Below are positions 20,319 to 29,584 of a DNA stretch of 64,000 nucleotides, in pieces. Within the stretch, counting starts at the first letter, position 1. The number at the start of each line of letters is the position of its first letter. The notes beneath the pieces were generated by a model. The model did no database searches. It was not told the origin of the DNA and saw nothing but the letters and a program-made list of their open reading frames with translations. Source of the stretch: Pseudoalteromonas rubra. GTDB lineage: Bacteria; Pseudomonadota; Gammaproteobacteria; Enterobacterales; Alteromonadaceae. The position numbers and the translations under genes are program-made. The stretch covers positions 1,054,001 through 1,118,000 of the forward strand of contig NZ_CP013612.1 of assembly GCF_001482385.1 (NCBI RefSeq), in the 5' to 3' direction.

Positions 20319-21218
20319 TTAAAGTTGAAACAGCGACTCCGAGAGTAAAAAGTCAATGACGGCCCGGGTACGTTGCGGCACCTGACGGCGAGACGGATAA
20401 ACCAAAGAAAACACCAGCGGTTCGCTGTGCAACGACTCACAGAGTGTGACTAACTTGCCATCGCTGATCTCCTGTTGCACGGTAGAAGGCAGCAAGGTTG
20501 CTACACCAAGCCCGCTCACGACCATTTTCTGCAACAGGTAAGGCGAATTACAACTGTGATGCCGAAGGGGTTGGATCATCACAGGCTCGCCATTATCAAA
20601 CAGCATTTGTGCGCCCTGCTCGGCGGTTTGTTTGAGCATTAGCCAGGGCATGGCCTCCAGCTCAGCCACTGTGTTGGGCATGCCATACTGTGCCAGCAAT
20701 GTGGGGCTGGCAAACAGGGCAAAGCGCTCCTGATGGAGAATGCGTGCAACCAAGGATTCATCACGAATAAAGCCAATCCGAATAGCCAGGTCAATTTGCT
20801 GTTCAATCAGGTCAAGTGGGTCATCATCGACAATCAAATCCAGGCTGATCTGCGGATAACGTTGTGCCAGTTTGTCGAGTTTGGGCAGAATAAACTTATG
20901 CGCAATGTCGTGATTCATGGTCAGCGTGACCCGGCCACTGGGCTCAGTATCCGTCAGTTCCGCTTCTATATGTTGTAATATTCCGTCTAACTGGCGGGCG
21001 TGTTGCAGTATTTTTTCTCCTTCCTGGGTCAGCTTTAGCTGGCGTGTACTGCGTTGCAACAAGCGCACATTTAATTGCGATTCTAACTGAGACACTTGTT
21101 CACTTACTCGTGAGCGACTGGAGTGTAAACTTCGTGCGGCGGCCGCAAAACTGCCACTGTCGATCACCGTTGCAAAGATAGCCAGTAATTTCAGCGAGCC
21201 ATGATTGATTGTAATCAT
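20319..21218 (-). CDS. LysR family transcriptional regulator
   Basis: 299 aa. The N-terminal winged helix-turn-helix is clear (FAAAARSLHSSRSRVSEQVSQLE), then a linker helix (RLLQRSTRQLKLTQEGE) and a substrate-binding domain (SGRVTLTMNHDIAHKF...). Normal full length for the family. It is divergent from the qorB-like gene with ~100 bp between the starts, the usual layout for a LysR protein and its target. The inducer is not predictable. Confidence 0.93.
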   Translation of the reverse strand: MITINHGSLKLLAIFATVIDSGSFAAAARSLHSSRSRVSEQVSQLESQLNVRLLQRSTRQLKLTQEGEKILQHARQLDGILQHIEAELTDTEPSGRVTLTMNHDIAHKFILPKLDKLAQRYPQISLDLIVDDDPLDLIEQQIDLAIRIGFIRDESLVARILHQERFALFASPTLLAQYGMPNTVAELEAMPWLMLKQTAEQGAQMLFDNGEPVMIQPLRHHSCNSPYLLQKMVVSGLGVATLLPSTVQQEISDGKLVTLCESLHSEPLVFSLVYPSRRQVPQRTRAVIDFLLSESLFQL

Positions 21219-21317
21219 TTTCAGAACACTTCATTTTGTAATGACCACCTTATGATAACAGCCATTTTGCCAGACAATAAGCCCATCAACATAAAACACA
21301 AACCGTGGAGAGATAAT

Positions 21318-22172
21318 ATGATTGCAGTAACAGGTGCAAATGGTCAGTTGGGTCGGCTGGTAATCGCGGCTTTACTAAAGCGTGCGCCAGCATCGCAGGT
21401 CGTGGCACTGGTACGCGACCCTGAGCAAGCTGAGGAGTTAAATCATCTTGGAATAGCACTCAGAACAGCAGATTACGATCAGCCACAAACCTTGACTAAT
21501 GCCTTTAAAGGGATAAGTAAGTTGTTACTTATCTCGGGTAATATGATTGGCCAGCGGGTACGTCAGCACAGCGCGGTTATTCACGCAGCGAAACAAGCGG
21601 GTGTGACGCTGCTGGCTTATACGAGTATTTTGCATGCCGACAAGTCACCCATGCAACTCAGTGATGAGCATCGGGAAACTGAGCAGTTGATTAAGGCGTC
21701 GGATGTGCCTTATGTGTTGTTGCGCAACGGCTGGTATAACGAAAACTACAGCGCAGGGATTGCTGGCAGTATTGCAGCGGGTGCCATTGTTGGTGCAATG
21801 CATGAAGGGCGAATTGCCAGTGCTGCGAGGCGGGATTATGCTGAGGCAGCAGCGGTGGTACTGACCGAGCCGGACCATGCTGGCAAAACCTATGAGCTGG
21901 CGGGCGATCAGAGCTTTAACTTGCAGGCACTGGCTGACTTGGCCACTGAGCTCAGTGGCAAAACCGTGCTGACAAACTATGTGTCTGAACAACATTATGC
22001 AGATTTTTTGACTCAGCTCGGTTTACCGGCCGGATTTGCGGCATTGCTGGCCGATGCTGAAGTTCAGGCGAATGGGGGCTGGCTGTATGAGAATAGCGGT
22101 ACATTGAGCCGCCTGATAGGTCGGCCAACGACACCTATGCTTGAAAGCCTGACCCATCAGCTGAGTGATTAA
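21318..22172 (+). CDS. qorB: NAD(P)H:quinone oxidoreductase, QorB/YtfG-like (NmrA-type SDR)
   Basis: 284 aa from the ATG at 21318, preceded by GTGGAGAG. The Rossmann motif GANGQLG is at residues 6-12. Blocks shared with E. coli YtfG/QorB run through the protein: LLLISGNMIGQRVRQH, AYTSILHADKSP, DEHRETEQLIKAS, LLRNGWYNENY and YELAGDQSFN. Such enzymes reduce quinones with NAD(P)H in the cytoplasm. Divergent from a LysR regulator, which probably controls it. Confidence 0.88.
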   Translation: MIAVTGANGQLGRLVIAALLKRAPASQVVALVRDPEQAEELNHLGIALRTADYDQPQTLTNAFKGISKLLLISGNMIGQRVRQHSAVIHAAKQAGVTLLAYTSILHADKSPMQLSDEHRETEQLIKASDVPYVLLRNGWYNENYSAGIAGSIAAGAIVGAMHEGRIASAARRDYAEAAAVVLTEPDHAGKTYELAGDQSFNLQALADLATELSGKTVLTNYVSEQHYADFLTQLGLPAGFAALLADAEVQANGGWLYENSGTLSRLIGRPTTPMLESLTHQLSD

Positions 22173-22179
22173 CGGGAGA

Positions 22180-23373
22180 TCAGGGCGTTTCTTCGAGCTG
22201 GCTTAGTGTCATGCTGGCCACCTTCACGCAGTTTCGCCCGGCATGTTTGGCATCGTACAGGGCGCTGTCTGCCTGGTTTTGGGTGGTCTCGAAGCCTTGT
22301 TGACTAATATCGCGGCTATTGGCAATACCAATACTGATGGTCAAAGGGGTATCACCTAACCCCAGTTGCAGACTTTGTTGCGCAAAGGCATTTTGTAGTG
22401 TGTTTGCACAGCTTGCTGCCATGTCGGATTGCATGTCAAACAGTACCAGACAAAATTCTTCTCCGCCCCAGCGTGCCAGTAGATCGGCACTACGAAAGTA
22501 CGTTTTGAGTACCTCGGCAATGCAGACAATAGCCCGGTCACCGCTTTGGTGACCGTACAAATCATTGACGCGCTTAAAATGGTCGAGATCTATCATCATG
22601 ACGGTGAGTGAGTCACACTTTCTTTTGCTTAGCGGCAGCAGTTCGGTGAGTTGTCTGGCCAGCCCGCGGCGATTGAGCAACCCGGTCAGCAGATCGTGGT
22701 TAGCGGCAAATTCCAGCGCTTTCACAAAGCGTCCGGCACTGAGTAGCAATAGAATCGGGGCACCGGCGAGGATCCCCAGCAAGGCGGCAACCCAGGTATA
22801 GCCAGCTACCCAGTTAAAGGCTTCTCCGATTTGTGGCAGGTTGCCCAGCGCGCCTTGCAGGGTATACATAATCGAGAAAAAGACCTCCAGACACACGATC
22901 CCGATAGTGATCCTGGCTGCCATAAATTCGTTTTTGTCCTGACGTGCATGTTTGTATAGCACCCAGGCATAATGGCAGCGTACTGCTATCAGCCAAATGC
23001 CGATCAGCGTGATACGCAGCTCCCGCTCGGGAAAGACGGTGGCTGTCAGCCAGGAGATGAACAATACAGGCACGATCAGCCAGGCGACTTTTTGTTTTGA
23101 CGGGGTGCGTTCGACAAATTGCCAGGTGCCGATCAGCCAGGCTGAATGCCCCAGTATCAGGAAGGTATTAAAAGTTAAAACGCGCCACTGAACATCCAGA
23201 CTTTGCATGCTCAGTTGTGATAAATAGGCAAAGGAAAGCAACAACATAGCCAGGGACCAAACACGGGTGCCGGTGATGGTCTGGGTCATTTTCGAGATCA
23301 CAAACAGCAGAGTCGCACCAGTAAGAGATGCAATCCACAACGACAGCATCAGTGTAAGATCATGAACCTGCAT
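22180..23373 (-). CDS. Membrane-bound diguanylate cyclase (GGDEF)
   Basis: 397 aa. The N-terminal ~210 residues form several transmembrane helices (about seven hydrophobic stretches). A C-terminal GGDEF domain has the active-site motif GGEEF. An intact product-inhibition site RSAD sits five residues before it, so the enzyme should make cyclic di-GMP and respond to feedback. Other domain marks are HDLLTGLLNRRGL and IDLDHFKRVNDLYGH. No EAL domain. It ends 8 bp from the convergent qorB-like gene. The sensory input of the membrane part is unknown. Confidence 0.93.
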   Translation of the reverse strand: MQVHDLTLMLSLWIASLTGATLLFVISKMTQTITGTRVWSLAMLLLSFAYLSQLSMQSLDVQWRVLTFNTFLILGHSAWLIGTWQFVERTPSKQKVAWLIVPVLFISWLTATVFPERELRITLIGIWLIAVRCHYAWVLYKHARQDKNEFMAARITIGIVCLEVFFSIMYTLQGALGNLPQIGEAFNWVAGYTWVAALLGILAGAPILLLLSAGRFVKALEFAANHDLLTGLLNRRGLARQLTELLPLSKRKCDSLTVMMIDLDHFKRVNDLYGHQSGDRAIVCIAEVLKTYFRSADLLARWGGEEFCLVLFDMQSDMAASCANTLQNAFAQQSLQLGLGDTPLTISIGIANSRDISQQGFETTQNQADSALYDAKHAGRNCVKVASMTLSQLEETP

Positions 23374-23706
23374 TAAATCGACCTATGTGTGCTCCGGTTG
23401 CTGCCTGCACTCTGGTAAGTATGTTCAGGCGTATTATCAGACTTTCTTAAGCGTCAAGCATAGCAGCAGCGGGCTCAGATGCGCACCATCTGGGTAAAAT
23501 TTAGCCCTTTTAGTAAAAAATTCAGTGTATTGGCAGTTTGGTCAATGTAAACAAAGGTAAATAGTGTTTCTCTTTTAACATATTGATATTAGTTTATTTA
23601 TGTACAGAGGCGGCGCTGGCAGCCGGTACTGTTATTAATCTCACTTGATAAATACTGGCAGAGCAATTAATGTTCCCATTAGTACTTCATTTGTTAATTT
23701 ATTGAT
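23374..23706. other. Intergenic region, no gene seen
   Basis: AT-rich stretch between two divergently oriented genes. It should contain the promoters of the GGDEF gene (-) and the gene at 23707 (+). I see no repeat, RNA gene or clear operator. Confidence 0.4.
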
Positions 23707-24429
23707 ATGTTGAAAGTGTTCACTTACATATTAATGGGCGTCATTGGGTTAGTGTCATGCGTTTTGTTGCTGTTTTATGGCAACGAGCAGACTTCCCCTG
23801 ACGGTCTGGACACGTCGGGCGAGCAGGTGAGCGCGCCGCTGAACGTGACCGAATTGCAACTGGCCATCACGCATGAGCCAGCAGTGATGACGGCTGCCCA
23901 GCATAATAGTGGCGTGAGACTGCCACAACATGAATTACAAAGTACCTACTACACCATCAACAAAGAGTCACAGCACGCCAGAGCTTTCTTTAAATCGGGC
24001 ACCACAGTCCCTTATGAGTTGTATGACGAAGCCTACGTGGAGCTGGACGTAAAGAGCATTCGTACTCTTGAGGTGGGTGACAGCTTTGAGTTTTTGATCC
24101 CGCAAACCCAGGAAAAAATCTGTTCTGAAATCATAGATATCACCGAAACAGGGCAGGAAAAGCGACTCACAGGTCAGGTGGGCAAACAGCCTGATGAGCG
24201 TTCTTATGTTTATCTGACCCTGACTGATGACGTGATCTATGGCCAGATCCAACTTCCGAGTGGTAACTACATTTTTGAATCTTATGGGCAGTATGCCTGG
24301 GTAGCCGAAAAACATAATATTCACTCCACCCCGTTAAAAAGCCTGTCTGCGCATAGTCAGACACCCAGAAAATCCCAGCCAGAGCGCACCGCAGAGCCAG
24401 CAAAGCCCAAAGTCATCTTTACCCGATGA
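23707..24429 (+). CDS. Membrane-anchored periplasmic protein of unknown function
   Basis: 240 aa with one N-terminal transmembrane anchor or uncleaved signal (residues ~4-25), then a soluble region. Residues ~80-200 (TYYTINKESQHARAFFKSG ... YGQIQLPSGNYIFESYGQY) resemble, by eye, the propeptide-like N-terminal parts of secreted metallopeptidases, but no catalytic domain follows. The C-terminus is Pro/Lys/Arg rich. The ribosome site is weak. It could be a stand-alone inhibitor or chaperone-like domain. That is a guess. Confidence 0.65.
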   Translation: MLKVFTYILMGVIGLVSCVLLLFYGNEQTSPDGLDTSGEQVSAPLNVTELQLAITHEPAVMTAAQHNSGVRLPQHELQSTYYTINKESQHARAFFKSGTTVPYELYDEAYVELDVKSIRTLEVGDSFEFLIPQTQEKICSEIIDITETGQEKRLTGQVGKQPDERSYVYLTLTDDVIYGQIQLPSGNYIFESYGQYAWVAEKHNIHSTPLKSLSAHSQTPRKSQPERTAEPAKPKVIFTR

Positions 24430-24541
24430 CAACGGAAATACGCCTTTTTGTTAAAATGTTTGTTAATGTGAAAAGTTTGCGTTAATAGAAATGTAATCTA
24501 GAGTATATATTCTTGCCTCGAATTAAACGACGGGAGTATGT

Positions 24542-25534
24542 ATGAAGTTATCAAGGTTGACTCATATCACAGCTAAAGCGGTTGCTATTGCGGCCGTTGC
24601 ATGCACATTTGGCGCACAAGCACTGCCAAAGTGTCCGGATCCGAGCTGGATTGAACAAAATTATGCTAAACCTGATGTGCCCAGCGCGGGCTATCGCAAC
24701 GGTCTTAACCGTTTTATTACCTGGTTGCCCAGTTTTCATATGATCCACGATGAAGTGGTGGCCGAAGGCAACAGTGTTACCGTAACAGCAAAGTTCGATT
24801 ATGGCGCGATTGCCCACAAAGATCTCGAGTTTGAAACTGTGCGTTTTTATTTGCGTGCTCAGCAGGACAGTGACTGGCGCTATCTGGGTGACGCTGTGAC
24901 CAACAGTGACGGCAAAGCCAGTGTCACACTGCCAGCAATGAATGCCGGGCAGTATCGCATTTACGCTGCGGTGCCTGCGGATGGCAGTGGTACTGAAGGT
25001 TTTGTGACCGTCATTCAGCCAAATACGCAGGCGGTTTTGTTCGATATTGATGGTACTCTGACGGAATCCGACGCGGAGCAAATTGGCGACTATACAGGGA
25101 TTGACCGGGCCGATGAAAAAGAAGGCGCGTATAGCCTGGTGCGCCGATACCTGGACCTGGGTTACCAGCCTGTTTACCTGACTGCCCGTGTATACTGGTA
25201 TGCCAAAGGCACCCGTGACTGGTTGAACTGGATGGGCTTGCCGCGTGGTTTTTTACGTACGTCTTTGAGCAATGAAACCAGTTTGTTCAGAACGGCGGAG
25301 TATAAGATTGAGCAGATCCAACAATTACAATCGCAAGGCCTGAACATAGTGCGTGCGTATGGTAACGCAAAAACCGACGCTGAAGCCTTTATCCGCGCAG
25401 GGTTGGGGGCGCAAAATAGCTATACAATAGGTCCTGACGCGGGTCATTACGGCACCACTGCGATTACCAATAATAGTTACACTGCACACATTACCGATGA
25501 GGTTGATACCTTTCCTGCGGCGCAGTGTGAGTAA
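24542..25534 (+). CDS. Secreted HAD-family protein with lipin-type (LNS2) domain
   Basis: 330 aa, signal peptide cleaved after AQA (~27). Residues ~65-160 look like an immunoglobulin-like sandwich (VTVTAKFDYG ... GQYRIYAAVPADGSG). Residues ~163-315 are a HAD phosphatase domain of the lipin/Ned1/Smp2 type, with nucleophile motif DIDGTLTESD (D168, D170) and the late motif YGNAKTDAEAFIRAG. Eukaryotic lipins dephosphorylate phosphatidic acid. An exported bacterial version may act on phospholipid or a phosphorylated exogenous compound, but the substrate is not known. Good ribosome site (GACGGGAG). Confidence 0.82.
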   Translation: MKLSRLTHITAKAVAIAAVACTFGAQALPKCPDPSWIEQNYAKPDVPSAGYRNGLNRFITWLPSFHMIHDEVVAEGNSVTVTAKFDYGAIAHKDLEFETVRFYLRAQQDSDWRYLGDAVTNSDGKASVTLPAMNAGQYRIYAAVPADGSGTEGFVTVIQPNTQAVLFDIDGTLTESDAEQIGDYTGIDRADEKEGAYSLVRRYLDLGYQPVYLTARVYWYAKGTRDWLNWMGLPRGFLRTSLSNETSLFRTAEYKIEQIQQLQSQGLNIVRAYGNAKTDAEAFIRAGLGAQNSYTIGPDAGHYGTTAITNNSYTAHITDEVDTFPAAQCE

Positions 25535-25546
25535 TCATGAACACTA

Positions 25547-25566
25547 GGCCTGCATTGTAGCAGGCC
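25547..25566 (+). terminator. Hairpin after the lipin-like gene
   Basis: GGCCTGC / GCAGGCC with a 6-nt loop, 12 bp after the stop. No T-run follows, so terminator function is uncertain. Confidence 0.4.
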
Positions 25567-25681
25567 CATATCCCGCCTGAAGAAGAGTAACTTTATTCCT
25601 TTTCTGACTACTTATCACGAGATTAATGCGTATACCCTGTACATTTTAGGTCAAATATTTATAATGCGCGCAACTATATTT

Positions 25682-25696
25682 GGACCAAAATAGGTC
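25682..25696 (+). promoter_or_regulatory. Inverted repeat upstream of the outer-membrane barrel gene
   Basis: GGACC-AAAATA-type spacer-GGTCC dyad 40 bp before the start at 25737. Possible operator, unidentified. Confidence 0.25.
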
Positions 25697-25736
25697 CGAT
25701 AGGCGGTATGTTTTGAGATAGAGTAATAGGGAAACA

Positions 25737-26438
25737 ATGAAGCAGTTAACTCTTGTGGCTGGATTAGCCACGCTTTTGGCAGGTGCGCCTGCGGCGGCTC
25801 ACACGATTAATCTTGATAAAGTAGAAGTGGGCTACAAACGTTTTGAAATTGATGACAAAGATCTTGCGCCACTTGATGGTTTGATAGGTATCAATCTGGC
25901 AGTGAGCAAGCGCTTTGATAACCTGTATATAGAAGGTCGTTACTACAATGTGAGTGATGATCTTCGCGTAAGCCAAAGCGATCCGTTTTTGCGGTCTACA
26001 AATCCAAAGTTCTTGAACTTGGATACTGAATTTGAAATTCAACAATATACAGTGGGTGCGGGCTATATCCACACTCTCGACGAAACGTCTATTTTTGATG
26101 TGAGCCTGCATATTGGTCGAGTTGATCTGTCGCTGGATAGTACGCTGACGGTTGCTTACCAGGACGGAAGCGTGTCGGTCAGACCATCGGGCGCGTCTGC
26201 TGAGGACGATGCCACTATCTATCGTTTGCGTGGTCAATATCAGACACGAGTGCTGGAAAATATTGAATTAAAAGCAGGGGTAGGCTACGAAAAAACAACA
26301 GGTGAAGATGGCGATAGCAGTCCACTTTTCTTTGTGGGTGCAGGCTATCACTTTAACAGCATGTTCTCGGTAAATACAGAATATCGCAACGTTGACGACT
26401 ACAATACGCTGGACGTTAATTTTAGATACAGCTTCTAA
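25737..26438 (+). CDS. Outer-membrane beta-barrel protein (copy 1)
   Basis: 233 aa, signal peptide (MKQLTLVAGLATLLAGAPAAA), then alternating strands and a C-terminal signature ending in aromatic residues (VNFRYSF), as in outer-membrane barrels. It shares features with the protein at 41822: the MKQL start, the VEVGYKR block, a VSKR-F-YIE block, GYHFN near the C-terminus and an ending VNTEYR...Y.F. The two are clearly paralogues and flank the CRISPR-Cas island. Role unknown, and too short for a classical porin. Confidence 0.85.
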   Translation: MKQLTLVAGLATLLAGAPAAAHTINLDKVEVGYKRFEIDDKDLAPLDGLIGINLAVSKRFDNLYIEGRYYNVSDDLRVSQSDPFLRSTNPKFLNLDTEFEIQQYTVGAGYIHTLDETSIFDVSLHIGRVDLSLDSTLTVAYQDGSVSVRPSGASAEDDATIYRLRGQYQTRVLENIELKAGVGYEKTTGEDGDSSPLFFVGAGYHFNSMFSVNTEYRNVDDYNTLDVNFRYSF

Positions 26439-26458
26439 TTGCATACTCGAGTGTAAGT

Positions 26459-26487
26459 AAAAGGCCAGCCATGTGACTGGCCTTTTT
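26459..26487 (+). terminator. Rho-independent terminator
   Basis: AAAAGGCCAG / CTGGCCTTTT stem of 10 bp, loop CCATGTGA, then T-run. Ends the barrel-protein gene. Confidence 0.9.
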
Positions 26488-26585
26488 CGATTCGAAACAA
26501 TGAAGGAGTTGTGCATTGTTTTGTTTGCACCCCTTTCCTTATTCCACTAATATTGGAGGAAATCCGGAAACTTTTTGGAGTAAAT

Positions 26586-26840
26586 ATGGCAGATAGTAAA
26601 AAAACTGAAGTACGCTTTTCCGTCGACGCAGACTATTTGGCGCAGCTACAACAACGCTTAGGATTAAAAAAATCCAGCGATCTGACCAAAGTTGCACTCA
26701 CGCTGCTGGACTGGGCATCTGACGAAGTGGTGCATGACAGAGCCATTTTATCGGCAGACAAACAAGGCAAAGACGTACATCGTTTGGTCATGCCTGAACT
26801 CAATAACATCAACAAATCAAAGCCGAGCGCACAACACTAG
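26586..26840 (+). CDS. Small ribbon-helix-helix-like protein
   Basis: 84 aa from the ATG at 26586 (TTTGGAG upstream). A start at 26511 is less likely because its extra residues (MHCFVCTPFL...) lack a ribosome site. The pattern beta strand (TEVRFSVDADYLAQLQ) then two helices (KKSSDLTKVALTLLDWA) fits a ribbon-helix-helix fold, so it may bind DNA as a dimer. The C-terminus is basic. It is followed after 9 bp by a membrane-protein gene in the same operon, just before CRISPR array 1. No family name is certain. Confidence 0.65.
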   Translation: MADSKKTEVRFSVDADYLAQLQQRLGLKKSSDLTKVALTLLDWASDEVVHDRAILSADKQGKDVHRLVMPELNNINKSKPSAQH

Positions 26841-26849
26841 GTACACAGG

Positions 26850-27284
26850 ATGACAGGGAACGCACAGGACAGCGACCAAAACCACACACCATCGCCATGG
26901 CAAAACCTGGATTTAAGCTCCGCCCAGGACTCGTCGCCCATGGAAGCCCCGGTATCCGATCCGGAGCCATTGACCGGCAAAGAAAAAGCCGGTGTGAACC
27001 TCACCTGGGGGATCATTGCAGTATTAATTGGCTTTCTGCTTATTATTCTCAGCATTTTTGTGTGGGGCGAAATCCGCTTTTTTAATGCCATCACCAGCAA
27101 CCCAGACAACACACTCAGCGCCGAACAAATGCAGGCCAAACTAGAGCTACTCGCCAGCCAGCGCGCCACCTTCCGTGCATTCTGGTTCGACACGCTACAG
27201 CTGATCATACTCAATGTGCTCTTCCCAACCCTCACCGCATTACTGGGCTATGTGTTTGGCACCAGCAGGAATAATGGGGCGTAA
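26850..27284 (+). CDS. Two-helix membrane protein, unknown function
   Basis: 144 aa. A hydrophilic acidic N-terminus (~1-45) is followed by two transmembrane segments, ~52-72 (WGIIAVLIGFLLIILSIFVW) and ~115-138 (LQLIILNVLFPTLTALLGYV). A charged helix with the motif SAEQMQAKLELLASQRATFRAF lies between them. It is co-transcribed with the small RHH-like gene upstream and ends ~255 bp before the first CRISPR repeat, next to the leader. I recognise no family. A role in the CRISPR locus is possible from position only. Confidence 0.7.
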   Translation: MTGNAQDSDQNHTPSPWQNLDLSSAQDSSPMEAPVSDPEPLTGKEKAGVNLTWGIIAVLIGFLLIILSIFVWGEIRFFNAITSNPDNTLSAEQMQAKLELLASQRATFRAFWFDTLQLIILNVLFPTLTALLGYVFGTSRNNGA

Positions 27285-27362
27285 AGAAGGTCTCTGTTTC
27301 TGGGTTAATATGTTTACCAAAGTCTATATTTAATCGTTTAAAAAACCTGAAACATGAAAAGA

Positions 27363-27539
27363 AGCGCTAACCCTTAGTTCTCATGAAAACCCCAGGAGGT
27401 TAGCGCTCTTATATGTTCTTCAAAAATAAGGATATTTTTTCAGCTGCTTAGATTTGATCTGGATTGGCTTGCTTGTTGTAGCGAGGTTAGCGCAAAACCT
27501 GCAATTTTGCTAAGCTGGCTGTGCCTTATAGCTAAGGCT
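27363..27539 (+). promoter_or_regulatory. CRISPR array 1 leader
   Basis: Sequence just before the first repeat. It is homologous to the leader of array 2 over this whole length. It contains an inverted repeat AGCGCTAACC ... GGTTAGCGCT (27363-27372 / 27398-27407), a third half-site GGTTAGCGC (27485-27493) and a small stem GCCTT / AAGGC (27523-27538) that ends one base before the repeat. All are at the same distances as in array 2. Leaders carry the array promoter and the spacer-integration signals. Confidence 0.85.
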
Positions 27540-29078
27540 GTCGCGTCCTGCACGGGCGCGTGGATTGAAACGTTGATAGAGCAGAATGTAGTTTACGTCA
27601 CGTAGTCGCGTCCTGCACGGGCGCGTGGATTGAAACCGAGCAGTCGATGCGCAAACGCATGTCCTGAATTGTCGCGTCCTGCACGGGCGCGTGGATTGAA
27701 ACCGCTTCCCAGGGCGACCCCTCAGCCTCTACTAACGTCGCGTCCTGCACGGGCGCGTGGATTGAAACTACGAACATCACGATTTATGGGCCAAAACAGG
27801 CGTCGCGTCCTGCACGGGCGCGTGGATTGAAACTCAAAAAGTAACTACCAAAAACTAAATCAAGGTAGTCGCGTCCTGCACGGGCGCGTGGATTGAAACG
27901 GCTCAGGGTATTGTCTGGCGATTACGACCTATGTCGCGTCCTGCACGGGCGCGTGGATTGAAACTTTTTGAATCGTTCATATTTACACACGAGCAGTGTC
28001 GCGTCCTGCACGGGCGCGTGGATTGAAACATGGTAGAGCCTAAACGTGGCTTGTATTCATTAGTCGCGTCCTGCACGGGCGCGTGGATTGAAACCAACCA
28101 TCAGCTGATTGACCGATTTGACCGTGAGTCGCGTCCTGCACGGGCGCGTGGATTGAAACAGCATGACTTGTTGTTTGCTCGTTTCGCGCTAAGTCGCGTC
28201 CTGCACGGGCGCGTGGATTGAAACGTCGCATGTGTGGTAAGGCGCTGTCTGAAATTCGTCGCGTCCTGCACGGGCGCGTGGATTGAAACGACCTCAGTGT
28301 AATTAGTCAGGATGAGGCGCTAAGTCGCGTCCTGCACAGGCGCGTGGATTGAAACCGCATGATGAAGCATGAAGGCTGGGATGAAGTTGTCGCGTCCTGC
28401 ACGGGCGCGTGGATTGAAACTTTTTGGACTCGACCAAACTGGATCACAACTACGTCGCGTCCTGCACGGGCGCGTGGATTGAAACCCTGCCACAGGGGCA
28501 GACCAAGCAGGTCCCCGATGTCGCGTCCTGCACGGGCGCGTGGATTGAAACGCCATTGATTGATAGTTCTCAATCATGAAATGAGTCGCGTCCTGCACGG
28601 GCGCGTGGATTGAAACTGCATCGCGATGGAGGGCGTCTAAAACCCTCAAGTCGCGTCCTGCACGGGCGCGTGGATTGAAACCACCGCAAAACTCATGAGG
28701 CGGCGCATGGTCTTATGTCGCGTCCTGCACGGGCGCGTGGATTGAAACAACCGTGAAAATATACATCGGCAGTACAGTGATGTCGCGTCCTGCACGGGCG
28801 CGTGGATTGAAACACCGGACAATCCAGTTGCAACATTGCCATTAACCGTCGCGTCCTGCACGGGCGCGTGGATTGAAACATTGTTCGGCTGCGGGGCATG
28901 CGCTTGCTCTCCAGTCGCGTCCTGCACGGGCGCGTGGATTGAAACAGCTCAGTCGTTCCGATTTAGGTACGGTGTGGAGGTCGCGTCCTGCACGGGCGCG
29001 TGGATTGAAACAATACCTACGATAAAAAGAAACAAAAAGTCACTAAGTCGCGTCCTGCACGGGCCCGTGGATTGAAAC
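27540..29078 (+). CRISPR. CRISPR array 1, type I-C, 24 repeats / 23 spacers
   Basis: 32-bp repeat beginning GTCGCGTCCTGCACGG and ending GTGGATTGAAAC, spacers 33-35 bp. The repeat ending ATTGAAAC and the leader on the left give + strand transcription. This repeat class goes with type I-C, matching the cas genes downstream. Repeat 13 (28324) has one change (GGG to AGG). The last repeat (29047) has GGGCCCG for GGGCGCG, as expected at the leader-distal end. I saw no duplicated spacer. Spacer targets are unknown. Confidence 0.99.
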
Positions 29079-29186
29079 ATATAGTTGAAAGAGAGCGGGG
29101 GATTTATTCACAAAGCCAGGCCTTTCGGTGAGCCTCGACCTTAGCTCAGCAAGTTACGAAGCGATGTTTCGACCTTGCCCTTTTAA

Positions 29187-29483
29187 TTATGGTAATCGAG
29201 ATTTCGCTATGGGTTTGTTTGGACATAGTAGCTGTTCAGCTAATGACCACACAGTGCCAAGTGTTATAAACATTAGGCCAGTAATAAGAATAGCAAAGCT
29301 TATTAGCAGAGTAAAAATAGCCGCTAAAACTGGGGCACCCAACATGGCACTGAGCCACTCATATTGTGCCGCCAGGTAAACCCAACAGAATAAAAGGCAC
29401 CAAGGGAATAAAGTGCCGGGCTCCAACAAGCTTGTGACCCAGCTATCCAGTGTGTTTAGAAGCTTTTCAGGTGTTGCCGTCAT
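29187..29483 (-). CDS. Small predicted membrane protein within the CRISPR locus
   Basis: 98 aa, on the strand opposite to cas3, between array 1 and cas3. Two or three hydrophobic stretches: TLFPWCLLFCWVYLAAQY (~22-39), then a long one, VLAAIFTLLISFAILITGLMFITLGTVW (~52-79). The strongly hydrophobic composition suggests a real membrane protein, but no ribosome site is visible before the ATG and I know no homologue. Its promoter would share the short region with the cas operon promoter (29484-29584). Confidence 0.5.
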   Translation of the reverse strand: MTATPEKLLNTLDSWVTSLLEPGTLFPWCLLFCWVYLAAQYEWLSAMLGAPVLAAIFTLLISFAILITGLMFITLGTVWSLAEQLLCPNKPIAKSRLP

Positions 29484-29584
29484 TGTTTTAGATCACATTT
29501 TAATTTAAAAATTTATTCATTTAATTTACATTCTTAGCTGTATAGGCAAAATAAACAATAAATTAAGCGCTAAAAAGGAGTTTT

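Noticed and set aside
27598..28927. Long open frames across CRISPR array 1 reading repeated peptides (IHAPVQDAT, SRPARARGLK)
   Set aside because: They are artefacts of translating the 32-bp repeats and spacers. No ribosome sites or protein features.
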